Below, one piece after another: positions 10,811 to 20,820 of a DNA stretch of 64,000 bases (position 1 is the first letter of the stretch; every line of letters begins with the position of its first letter). The notes beneath the pieces were generated by a model. The model was given only the letters and a program-made list of their open reading frames with translations, was not told where the DNA came from and searched no databases. The position numbers and the translations under genes are program-made. Source of the stretch: Sialis fuliginosa (Eukaryota; Arthropoda; Insecta; Megaloptera; Sialidae); the NCBI GenBank assembly GCA_961205875.1, contig OY540819.1:3350501-3414500 (forward strand). The letters are read 5' to 3'.

Positions 10811-10914
10811 ATAAATATTATAAAATATATTCAGAAATCAATGTGATTAATTTTTTTTATTGTATTATATGTCCATATAAATATATATTTAATAAAAATG
10901 TATCTTTATCTTAT

Positions 10915-11370
10915 TTTTATTATTTTCATCATGATTTCTAGACACTGTAATTCAAAAACGACAGAACATTAAAATTTATATTTAGGATCTATATGAACCT
11001 TGGATGATAACTAGAGATTGGAAAAATAGTTTTTCAACTATTGCGTAGAAATGCATTTATTGTAATTTTTATTACATATCTCCACCGTTTTCAGAAAAGT
11101 GGTTTGATTGAACACAATTTGAAATAAACTATTTGCAACTACCTTTCCAACTATTTGTGACACTTTTTACTGCTTCGTTTGCACTAATTATTATTAAATC
11201 GTAAAAAAAAAACTATTTACCAACTATTTTCCGAAAAAGAATTCAACTAGTAACTATTTTATTGAAAATAACAACTATTTTTCCAAACTCTAATGATAAC
11301 GGATGTTTATTCTTATTGATTTTTGAATTATTAGAATTATTTTGGAAACGGCGCCTCATAGAAATTTTTT
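10915..11370 (+). mobile_element. Family N repeat, split by a hAT-type MITE
   Basis: The flanks of the insertion resemble 40345-40910 and, more weakly, 35195-35560: a CTGTAACTCAAA-like block, CGGATGTTTA, and GAATTATTTTGGAAACGG near the end. It is disrupted at 11004 by the 281-bp element described next. Confidence 0.55.
11012..11292. mobile_element. hAT-type MITE with an 8-bp target duplication
   Basis: The ends are TAGAGATTGGAAAAATAGTT and AACTATTTTTCCAAACTCTA. ATGATAAC occurs directly on both sides (11004-11011 and 11293-11300). The 8-bp duplication and TAGAG...CTCTA ends fit the hAT superfamily. The interior has several AACTATTT motifs in both orientations, possibly subterminal transposase-binding repeats. 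It is inserted in family N. Confidence 0.85.
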
Positions 11371-12107
11371 TTTAAATAAACGTTGCAATATACATATATG
11401 TAGTTTACATGCTTTATCAATTTTACCAGTTTTCAAGAATATTTATAATAAAGAAGTCATGTGGTGGCCAAAACAGTGTCTTAATTTTATATAAAAGTAT
11501 TTTCTGTCAGTAAAAGAGCAATAAATATGAACAGTATAAGAAAGTTCTGTGCCATCCATAAATTTACTTACTTATTGAATAGAGTCATGGTATTTTGCAG
11601 ACCAAATTTTCGCATACATTATACCAGGGAACCCCAACCTGTTTGTACCTTAGAGCACATTCTAAAATATCAGTCGGGCGGCGGGCACCATTTATTTTTT
11701 CAAGGTTCCCGCATCAAAATCCCATATAAGACTTATACAATAATTATATTATCATCTTGAATATTTTTTAAATGTATTGACTCGTTAACCTTAAGCCGAC
11801 CCTGCGTAGTAAAGTAGTAAAGAAAATGACGGTAAACTCTGCAATGATCTGCGTACTATCTCTCCCGCTTCTGCTCGCAATTATTTAACATGAAAGTAAT
11901 GCCTTGTCTAACTTATATCAGATACCAATGATTTATCTCTTTAGGGAGGAATCGGTACACACGTAATGTGTACCAGTACATTGTAAGTTTCATTTATGCT
12001 CTATTGGTTTTTGATTAAGTTACTATCAGATTTAAAAATGGTAATTTTGATTATGTACACGTTTATATGTATTCCTTGTAGAAATTAGTTTATGATTTAT
12101 TAATATA
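11371..12107. other. Mixed interval, partly GC-richer
   Basis: A patch at 11620-11715 has GGGAACC and GGTTCCC about 80 bp apart and may be a small decayed hAT-type element. 11790-11990 is single copy and less AT-rich; it contains GGTACAC and GTGTACC as a 7-bp inverted pair at about 11954. The 77-codon frame at 11527-11760 is not supported as a gene. Confidence 0.3.
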
Positions 12108-12560
12108 CTAGCGAACCTGTACGACTTCGTACGGGAGTTAATTTTGCACCCCCTGTTACGTATGGAGTGTTGTAATTGTTGTTTTAGCTGACCTGGCAAA
12201 CGTTGTTCTGCCCAAAAATAATTTGTTTAAAAATCAAACCATAAATACACATTTTCGTAAATATCTAGACTCCAGCGCGACCTACCAGGTCAAAAAAAGA
12301 TAAACCTAACGGAACACCAAACGAACATATGGTGTGAATATAGCTTCCATACGTCCAGTGGATTAGGCCTGATGAGATCACATACAAAAAAACCAACGTT
12401 TTGATGTATTTTTTATATGGAAAAAATACAATTTTTTGGCGTATCTCGACTAGCGGATCCAAAAAATCTGTAAACTTATTGGAGCACCAAACGAACATAT
12501 GGTGTGAATGTGGTTTTTGATACGTCCAGTGGTTTAGACCTGATGAGAACACATTACTTA
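12108..12560 (-). mobile_element. Helitron-like element, minus strand, with an internal tandem duplication
   Basis: Read on the minus strand, the end has a perfect hairpin GTACGAAGTCGTAC (12119-12132), then AGGTTCG, then CTAG before T (12108-12111). The plus-strand text CTGACCTGGCAAACGTTG just inside is familiar from many insect dispersed repeats. Within it, a unit at 12260-12386 is repeated at 12441-12556, sharing ACCAAACGAACATATGGTGT and TACGTCCAGTGG. Confidence 0.5.
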
Positions 12561-12895
12561 TTTTACTTTTCTGACGATTTTATGTTTCTTGAAATTTTTG
12601 TTACATTTTTTTAAACATTAAAGGAATTATAGTAAAAGTATCGATGCAAATTAAATTGTATTTTTGAATTTTTTTTTATAAATATTGCAGTAGGTATATG
12701 TGTGATAAAAATATAAATCTTTTCAAAAGTCTAATAGCTTAAAATCTTTTATTTAATTTTATTTCAAAATCCCTAGCAGGTGAAAAGCAAAGCAGTGGTA
12801 TTCAAATGGGATCCCATAGATGTGTCAATATGGTTCCATAAAATTTTTAATTTAATATTTTTTATTTACGTAAAAAACTTTTATTCAGTTCAATG
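12561..12895. other. AT-rich, no feature recognised
   Basis: Nothing supported. Confidence 0.35.
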
Positions 12896-13643
12896 TTAAG
12901 GGCGGGGTAAGGTTAATTCGTACAAAAAAAGGCATGTTTTTGTGAATTTTTTGTGACGACACAGTTAAAATCTCTTTATTAAAACCAATGGTATATTAAA
13001 GAATGACATTCGACGAATGTTGTATAAAATTTTCACGAAGAAATATTAAAAAATACGGCAATGGCAGCAATTATTCGGACGTCTCTCGGAAAAAAGTAGA
13101 ATTACGGTGCCCCTCATAACTTTGTGCTGGATCATCCGAAATCAAAAAATCAAAGTTCATTCGTTAGATAATAGTTTTCCCCAGGTAACGCTGGGAGGGT
13201 TTTTCGAAATTTAATTTTTTCACTTTTTTGGAACACTTTGAAGCGAAAAACGCGATTTTTTGCGAAAAAATCGGCTAATTTGTTATTGTAAAATAAAAAT
13301 TAACAATTTTGAAAAAAACTCTCCAGCGTTACCTCGTAAATTATGTACAGAAATAGTGTTCAAAATTTCAAAAGGATCGGAGCAGTAGTTTTGACGTTAT
13401 GAGGGGCACCGACTTTGAAAAAGTGAGTTGTGGGGAAAACGCTTTAAAGTTTTGAACACTAAAAAAAACAATAGCGCGCTCGGGTAGGTATAAAAATCCG
13501 CCAGATATAAAAATACTCATAACATCGTCAATTTTGCTCCAATCGACTTGAAATTTAGACACAATATTCTTGAAATATAATGCATTCAGTTAAAAAAAAA
13601 AAATTCAAAATAAAATTTTTTTAAAACCTTACCCCGCCCTTAA
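12896..13643. mobile_element. piggyBac-like non-autonomous element between TTAA sites
   Basis: The 740-bp element has 15-bp ends GGGCGGGGTAAGGTT and AACCTTACCCCGCCC flanked by TTAA (12896-12899 and 13640-13643). TTAA duplication is the hallmark of piggyBac. The interior shows weaker inverted symmetry, including GGTGCCCCTCATAA near 13108 and its complement near 13393. A minus ORF at 13368-13562 is a by-product. The GGGCGGGG terminus is unlike the CCCT-type ends I know, so the superfamily is inferred. Confidence 0.7.
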
Positions 13644-14190
13644 TGAATCCTAAATAATCCTAACATAAATCTAATAGAATGTTACGAATTAAAAAAAAAA
13701 TAGGTTGTCGTCATGTAAAATGTAAGAGAACCCCTGATGTAAAGGGCTAGTAAATTTAAAGTAATTAAATTAAAATAAGTCACATTATCTTTGAAAATGG
13801 CAGTAAAAGTTTTTAAATTTTCCTATCAATATTGTTTCTATTTTTAATGTAATCTTACATTTTAAAATATGATAAATTAGTAATTTTTTATAAATAAAAA
13901 TAAATTTTTATAAATTATAAATAAATTTTATAAATAAAAATAATGGTTAACTATTTCATTTACTATCTAATAAACAATAAACCTTTTTGTATATTTATTT
14001 TGATATTTATCAAACCATACCTACATTTTCTAAACTGTTGTTGTTTAAAAAAACAAAAAAAAAACTATCTTTTGACAATTGTATATCTTCATACAACCAA
14101 TTTCCAACTTAATCATCTTAAAAAATTAACATTAGCTCCCCATCAAGTACACTTCTTAATCACTCATACCTCAAACAATATTTCTTCCAC
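13644..14190. other. AT-rich, no feature recognised
   Basis: Includes a short TTTATAAATAAAAATAA tandem patch at about 13880-13945. Confidence 0.4.
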
Positions 14191-14446
14191 TTACATGCAC
14201 ATACATCCGTCGTCACGGGAGCTGGCAGCAAGTTGCAACGACGACGGTATAATCATCAACAGATCTCTTCGAGACGCTGTTGTGTCTGTCACAGCCGTCT
14301 TGGCGGGAGTGGATGCATCTGTCAAGTCGAGCCAACTGACGTGTGTATTTTTCGCCACATTTGTAACACACTATGTCTCCTTCTCTTTTTGTGATTCCTT
14401 CATATTATTACCTGTACACAGAGTCGGAGTTTTTTTTTCTTTATGA
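14191..14446 (+). other. Single-copy GC-richer segment, open in one frame
   Basis: It forms the end of a 167-codon frame (13943-14446). The AT-rich first two thirds look noncoding; the last part (residues about 90-140, SSRELAASCNDDGIIINRSL and onward) is in a clearly less AT-rich patch. No domain is recognised. It may be an exon fragment or a regulatory island that happens to be open. Confidence 0.3.
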
Positions 14447-14486
14447 TAAATTATTTGAAATTAAAAATTGTGCCAATTTATTTGTA

Positions 14487-14915
14487 ATTAACGCATTGGA
14501 CCCGGTGTTACCCGGGTTAATATCCATAAAATCATAATGATGTAAAATATTCAATATGCCCACCCAACATGTCCACCCAACACACAGTTCACCACGAATT
14601 TACACAAAAAATCCACAAATTATATATACCTAAACCTAACGTATCCATTAGTGAAAAAACTATGTTTTTATATATCTAAATGACAGTTGTATGCTGTGAC
14701 ATCATGGAAACAAAACACGACTTGATAAAGATTTTTTTTAGTCTTTTGATGTGAAATCTTAGAGGTTTTCATAAAATATTTAGCCACGATACTGAACAGA
14801 AAAATTATCTAATCATTGGTGAAAATCGGATTAAAATCGGTTCAGTAATTCCCGAGTCTATAAGTCTCATTTAAATGAACATTCATGTATTTTTATATGT
14901 AGAGATTAGATTTTT
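14487..14915 (+). mobile_element. Dispersed-repeat-like segment (Helitron or RTE-derived)
   Basis: It opens with ACCCGGTGTTACCCGGGT, which can fold back, and ends with the AATCGGTTCAGTAATTCCCG phrase followed by TATATGTAGAGATTAGA. Such text is typical of the tails of insect dispersed repeats. No second copy lies in this window and the borders are approximate. Confidence 0.4.
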
Positions 14916-15299
14916 TTCTTATTTTACTTCCTCGTCATGTCCAAAATGGCAGGAAAAAGTTATGTGAACATTTCTGAAAGCAAAAAAAAATGTTCTTCAA
15001 TATTAAAATTTGCAGAAAAAAATATGTCAGTTTTTAAATTTTTATAAAAAAATTTATCACAACTTTTGTAAATTCTTCGAAAATAATCTCTTCATTTGAC
15101 AGATTATTAACAATTTTAATTTTAACATATTTCTGAAGAAGATATGTATCGAAATGTTATATATTTTAAAAATCTACAATGGAGTTACAAACGACGAAAA
15201 ATCAAGTGGAAAACGCTAAAAATATATCCACATATAACTTGATACCACCAAAATACCCACGTAGAGACAAAAATAACTACAATAATAGTAAAACCCAGC
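14916..15299. other. AT-rich, no feature recognised
   Basis: Nothing supported. Confidence 0.35.
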
Positions 15300-15500
15300 T
15301 CTGTGTGTGACGGACTGCTAACGAGGGAAATAGCCTGTCAAGTCTGTCGCCCTTAAACACGGCTGACGTGCGCTGTCAAACCAATGTAATGGTTCAGCTA
15401 GTTCTCCTACTTGTTGTGTAGCTGTCGCCGTACCCGGAGGGGGGGGGGGGGAGGCAGTCCAATGACAGAAGTATGTACGTGTGTGTGTGTGTGTTATTTG
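15300..15500. other. Single-copy GC-richer island with a G13 tract and (GT)n
   Basis: Contains a G13 run at 15439-15451, a short (GT)n run at about 15479-15494, a CCAAT box (about 15383), and several TGTCA/TGACA cores (15337, 15377, 15463). An 83-codon minus frame (15318-15569) is low complexity and not supported. It is a candidate regulatory segment, without functional evidence. Confidence 0.3.
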
Positions 15501-15776
15501 CGAGCTATTGTTATGATTTTTATTAACAATAGTTTGTAATGGTTGTTTTGAATAATTTTTATTGTTCATTTTTTAATGGATTTATTATTATTTTTAAAAT
15601 CAAGGATATGAAAATTAACTACATTTATGTTAGGTGCTTGCCCAAGTACTTGAATCATCAGTCTATGTTTCTGAGGTATGATAAAAATGCTCCAGTAATA
15701 GTTAAGACAGCGTGGTCATTTTTGCCAAACCGGCAGTGATGCAATTTATTAATAAATTAATTATTATTTTTATACA

Positions 15777-16264
15777 AGTAAATACACAGTGCTTTCTCGT
15801 ACTAAATTCGCCAAAGGTATTTAATTATTGATCAATTTAAATGAAAACCGATAAAATGTTCTGATAAATGGTTAACCATTTAATTTTTATACAATTTTAA
15901 AACATTAGTTCGAAAATTTTTTTAAGGCGAACCTGACTATTTTTTCGTATATATTTAATTTTTTCACAATTTCAATTTAAATCTAAATTTATGCAAACGT
16001 CAAAATAACATTTACTCAAGCCAGACCCAACTTTCCAACCAAGTTTCATTAATATCTGTTCAGTGGTTCATGGTTATGCATGTGACTTGGATTCAGGGGA
16101 CAGACACACACACAGACAGACAGACAAACACGGAACGAAAAGTGTTTATCTTGACCTGAAACGGAAAGATCAATTTAAAATTTTGAAATCGGAGAACAAT
16201 TTCTTTGTCTCATTTTAAAACGATCACAAAGCTTCTCGTATCTTCGATATTGTGAGGAAGCAAA
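15777..16264 (+). mobile_element. Family E element, internally deleted copy
   Basis: It begins AAGTAAATACACAGTGC and ends TTCGATATTGTGAGGAAGCA, matching 18741-19507 and 39068-39756. Subterminal TGCTTTCTCG and TGAGGAAGCA are an inverted pair. The middle carries GTTCAGTGGTTCATG and a CAGACAGACAGAC tract. It lacks about 280 bp present in the second copy. There is no coding sequence. Confidence 0.8.
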
Positions 16265-16449
16265 TTAAAATTAAACATAATGTGACGTATATATTTAATG
16301 ATATTGATTGATAAAATCATAAAATACGGTTGTGAGTGAGACTTGGCTACTACAATAAATCAGAAAACGATTCGGGTTGTCATAACTCTTACTGAATATC
16401 TATAATGGGCCTCTCAAATTTGGATTACTTAAAATCTCATTTTAAAACG

Positions 16450-16760
16450 TACACTGAAAAAAAAAATATGGTGCTAACTTCGCCGCGAGATTGGCCGTTT
16501 TGTAACTGCTTCAACTGAATTTCAGTTGTTTCAACAATACGATGGTTGAAACAAGGTTTTATGTTTTTTTCAGCCAAAGATAGGGCGGTATTATTATAAA
16601 AAAATATGGATTTAAAATAAAATCAGTATAACTGAGCGAATTATGTGAGAAATTACTATAAAAAAATATTAATTCGAGTCAACATCCAAAAAAATTTTAA
16701 AAGAACTGAAGGTAAAATTCAAATAAGTTCGTCTTTATGGTTAAGTCAAATAAAAAATAA
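16450..16760 (+). mobile_element. Family F element, copy 1
   Basis: It starts TACACTGAAAAAAAAAATAT and runs through GCCGCGAGATTGGCCG and a TTCAACTGAATTTCAGTTG palindrome to AAGTCAAATAAAAAA. The reverse complement at 58824-59132 matches nearly base for base. CACTG at the terminus after TA is shared with the MITE at 31008. Confidence 0.8.
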
Positions 16761-16880
16761 ATTTATGTCAAATTCTTCATCGTCTTCCTCTAACCTATAG
16801 GTATCATTCTTTTTTCTAATTACTAATATTATCATTTTTGAAAGAAACTAAAAGATTTAAAAATTGAGTAATAATATTGC

Positions 16881-16938
16881 TTATTTTTACATCGCAAATG
16901 AATTAATTATTATTAATTCATTTGCGATGTAAAAATAA
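16881..16938. repeat. Perfect 27-bp inverted repeat with a 4-base loop
   Basis: The arms are 16881-16907 and 16912-16938, with loop TATT; the inner part reads ATCGCAAATGAATTAAT. There are no mismatches. It is AT-rich but includes CATCGCAAATG, so it is not a simple repeat. It could be a cruciform-prone site, a MITE remnant or, if transcribed, a tight RNA hairpin. Confidence 0.9.
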
Positions 16939-17469
16939 ATAAATAAAAATAAAATAAAATACAACGGAAATTTACGTAATAATGTATTTTAAATTTTACT
17001 GACATGTAATTAAAACTATAGATAAATAAAAAAGAAATAAAATTTTGTTAAGCAAACAACAAAGAAAATTAACGAATAGATGTAAAAATAAACAGAACTC
17101 CAAGATAATAAAATAATTTTATTATTGGTAAAATAGTATCTGGTTTGAATTCAAAATATTTACATTGTAAGTTTTTCAACTGGTGAAGTCATTGCATGAA
17201 ATATGTTTTCGAATTTAAATAAAATCTCGATAAAACAAATTTATCTCTGATAACATGAATTATGTTTTTACAAAAGGACGGGGTTGCGATATTTTTTGTC
17301 TAGCAGTCATTACTGTAAATCAAATACTTTTTATTCTATTTTTTTAAATCTTCATTATGAATTCATAGTAAGATAAAATATATAAAATTAATGTGTAATA
17401 AGATATTCTTTTTACTAATAAAATACTATTTTCACAACTCACAAAATTACACAGGCCGACATCATTTTT
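16939..17469. other. AT-rich, no feature recognised
   Basis: Nothing supported. Confidence 0.35.
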
Positions 17470-18092
17470 GGTGTCTCTACTTAAATAGGTGATTTCGGAG
17501 GCTTTTAACGTGCTGAACCCGAATCCGTCACCCGAATTGCTCCATCAGGTCAGGTTTTTGATATAACCTAACCTAAAAGTGTCCAAAATGACAATTTTGG
17601 TAATATTTAAGAATTTATTACCAAGTAGGTAATTTTTTTCTAAAGTTTTCGTTCATGGTAAGAAGTAGTACTATCTTTCCTCTTTAAAATAAATTTTTAG
17701 TTTCTACTGTACGATTTTTTTCACCGAAATAAACTAGTTTGAAGTTATTGTTATATTTAATGTATAGTAAAGTCCATTGTGTCACTGTGTCTACTCTATT
17801 AAGAAAAATATAATATATTCAAACTAGTATATTTCGGTGAAAAAAAATCGTACAGTAGAAAGTAAAAATTTATTTTAAAGAGGAAAGATAGTACTTTTTC
17901 TTACCGCGAACGAAAACTTTAGAAAAAAATTACCTACTTGGAAATAAATTCTTAAATATTACCAAAATTGTCATTTTGGACACTTTTAGGTTAGGTTATA
18001 TCAAAAACCTGACCTGATGGAGCAATTCGGGTGACGGATTCGTGTTCAGCACGTCAAAAGCCTCCGAAATCACTTATTGAAGTAGAGACACC
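17470..18092. mobile_element. Long near-perfect inverted repeat (foldback)
   Basis: Arms 17470-17743 and 17818-18092 are reverse complements with about a dozen differences by eye, separated by a 74-bp loop. Shared text includes GGTGTCTCTACTT, CCGAATTGCTCCATCAGG and CTACTGTACGATTTTTT. No ORF is present. The high arm identity suggests recent origin or gene conversion; transcripts would form a long hairpin. Confidence 0.9.
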
Positions 18093-18740
18093 AGTTCAAA
18101 AGTATTTTTTTGTAGGCGTGTGTTGTATTATAAAAAATGTACAGCTATTTAAATATCAAACTGTATAAATATACAGGTTGATATATTAGCCTTTGTTTGT
18201 CCGTCACGTAACGCATGAAGTTAGCTGAAAAACTAAACATAATAAACAATTTAAGTTTAATTATATTATCTGTAAAAAAGAGATTCTTTATTAACCCTTA
18301 ACTGATATCGTAAATTTTACAAACGTAACTGGTATCGTAGGGTATTTGCGGCCCCCACTGAAGATTTGATGACTAGTTAAGAGTTAAATTACAAAAGCAC
18401 TCAAGGGTTTTGACAACTATATGTCGTTTAAAATTTTAAATAACTATGTCATACTTATAACATTAAGTATTATTAGATTATCAATCATTTCAACAATACA
18501 CATAACACTTTTGTTTATTTTGTTATGTTTGTGAGAGATGTTTCAAAGCGAAATCTGAGTGAAAGATATTTCCGTCGATTTAAAAATATACACATGTATA
18601 TCGTAGTTTTGATGTATGCATTTTAAAACAAGTGTTGAAACATTCTGTCAGTAGAAAAAAAATAAAATAATTTAAACATCTTCATTGAACGAAATAAAAC
18701 TGTTTAAAAAATATCATACATAAAATAAAAAACTTCTGCC
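18093..18740. other. AT-rich interval with a short GC-rich shared block
   Basis: GGTATTTGCGGCCCCCACTG at 18342-18361, with its flanks, recurs as the reverse complement at 51779-51806 beside similar AT-rich text. Otherwise nothing is recognised. Confidence 0.45.
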
Positions 18741-19507
18741 AAGTAAATGCACAGTGCTTCCTCGTGCCAAATTCACCACAGGTAATTAATTATTGAACAT
18801 CAATTTAAATAAAAATCGATAAAGTGCTTAGATAAATTGCTTAGCATTGGTTAACCATTTAATTTTTATACAATTTTACTAAGCATTGGTTAACCATTTA
18901 ATTTTTATACAATTTTACTAAAAAATATTAGTTCGAAATTTTTCTTCAGACGCACCTGAATATTTTTTCGTATATTTTTAATTTTTTGACAACTTCAAAT
19001 TTAAATCTAAATATATGCAAACGTCACAATGACATTTAAAACGCCAAAATGACATTTAAAACGTCAAAATGACATTTATGATGTTCAAGGAAATATCAAT
19101 TTAGAAAAACAAAACACGATTTTTTAAAATAAATTGAGATAAATCTTTGTAAGGGAATATTTTACTACAAACGTCGTAGACCATATTATAGGAAATTTAA
19201 TACTCTACAAATAATATTCTATAAAATTTTCACGTAACATGTGTTGTTCTTGAAATATCTTGAAAAAATAAATATTTTGGGATTTCACCCTTCTCCTTTA
19301 CACACGATTTTATAATACACATGATTTTGAGACCCAAATATCCGACCAAATTTCAACAATATCGGTTCAGTGGTTCATGAGTTATGCGTGTGACAAGGAT
19401 TTAAGGGACAGACAGACAGACACGGAACGAACACGGAGAACATTTTTTTTGTCTCAAGCTGAAACGATCACAAAGCTTCTCGTATCTTCGATATTGCGAG
19501 GAAGCAA
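18741..19507 (+). mobile_element. Family E element, longest copy
   Basis: TGCTTCCTCG (18755-18764) and CGAGGAAGCA (19497-19506) are perfect inverted ends. Compared with the other copies it has two private tandem expansions: a 39-bp unit (TAAGCATTGGTTAACC...) duplicated at 18842-18918, and a 21-bp unit (ACGTCAAAATGACATTTAAA) three times at about 19018-19078. A 70-codon frame at 19377-19589 lies in its tail and is not a gene. Confidence 0.85.
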
Positions 19508-19987
19508 AAATAAAATTAACCGCTATAAATTATTTGAAATAAGTACAATTATTTTTAATAAGTTCAAAACAGTTCTATTGTTTTTATAAACCATTTAAGT
19601 GGACATTAATTGAGACATGATAACAACACGGTGTCTGTTGTTGATCTATGCTCTTCCCTATCATCCCGTCTATGAAAGTTTCTGTGAAAATACGGTCGCA
19701 ATATCGTCGCGCCATAGGGAGCAATTACCTGAGTAACTTTCAACGTACAGTGCATTAGATGCAGCGCAGCACTGTGCTTCATTTTTACAATATTATACTG
19801 TATTTGAACATACGTGAACATGTATGTATGTGTTGCAGTAGGTAGTCGTCAACAAGTCTTTGATTGTGAAAATTATTTATGATTTAACAAGACCTTATGA
19901 CGTTAATGCCCAAAATCAGTATGATTGTATTGGCAGCTTAATATTCATCTGTTAAATAGCCAATGGTGGGTTCTGATTGGTCCATTT
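19508..19987. other. Single-copy interval, partly GC-richer
   Basis: 19620-19860 is less AT-rich. The 71-codon minus frame (19606-19821) has no recognised motif. It may hold host sequence. Confidence 0.3.
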
Positions 19988-20820
19988 CAGTGTCCATGGA
20001 AGCAGGGGAAGCAAATTTGTGTTTTCAGTTAATAAATAATTTAAAATATTATTAGAGTATTCGTCTTTATGCGCAACTCAAACATTTTAACCAAAAATCA
20101 AAAATAGTATTTAATATTCATTTACACGCTCAATTATAAAACTACGTCTTATTTTCTTGTATTTTAGTCGATATTTGTATGACGAGTTGAAGTTCACTGC
20201 AGGAAATTTCACTAAAAAAATTAGAATTTTTGATTTCGGCAAAAGTATGTTAATTGTATAAAAAATTGCGTTAAAAGTAGAAATTTTCAAACCGCATGTC
20301 TGTATCTCAAACCGTTCTCGAGAAATAGCCTCTCAAAGTTTTAGTTTTTTCAAAAGTTTGAAGAAAAATGGCTCTAACTTTTGAACGGATTTGAAAAAAT
20401 GTCGATTTTTGGCAAACATTTTTTTGTTGGATTTTAAAGTAATATACATGTCATTATATAGATTTTGACACGCTTATTTTAAATCCGTCAACTAAAATCA
20501 ATTCCGACCACGCGTTCAAAAGTTATGGCCTTTTTTCTCCAAAAAATTGAAACAACTAAAACTTTGACAGTCTATATCTCGAGAACGGTTTGAGATACAG
20601 ACCTGCGGTTTGAAAATTTCTACTTTTCACGTCATTTTCTATATAATAAATATACTTTTAACGAAAACAAAAATTCGAAATTTTTCAGTAAAATTTTCTG
20701 CAGTGAACTTCAACTCGTCATACAAATATCGACTAAAATACAAGAAAATAAGACTTAGAATCATTTAGTTACTAAATGTGCTTCCCTTATTAAAAATTTC
20801 ACGCCTCGTTACTGCTCCAT
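19988..20820. mobile_element. Family I element, palindromic (hAT-like ends)
   Basis: The left end CAGTGTCCATGGAAGCAGGG corresponds to the CAGTGGCGAAGCGTCCATGG end of the second copy at 46659 read on minus. Inside are long inverted arms: GTCGATATTTGTATGACGAG at about 20169 and its complement at about 20715, plus CTCAAACCGTTCTCGAGAAA near 20306 and its complement near 20576. It is a non-autonomous element; CAGTGGCG suggests hAT, but no 8-bp duplication was found. Confidence 0.7.

Noticed and set aside
11954-11974. GGTACAC...GTGTACC as a steroid-receptor element
   Set aside because: The half-sites do not match the ecdysone receptor consensus and a single inverted pair is weak evidence.
12361-12390. 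CTGATGAG in the tandem units at 12370 and 12540, as in a hammerhead ribozyme core
   Set aside because: The GAAA and cleavage-site strands with matching stems are not found at suitable spacing in either unit, so this is only an 8-base coincidence.
13943-14446. The 167-codon frame as a protein gene
   Set aside because: Its first 90 codons are AT-driven low-complexity residues, and no domain, splice structure or promoter supports it. Only the GC-richer end is kept as a segment.
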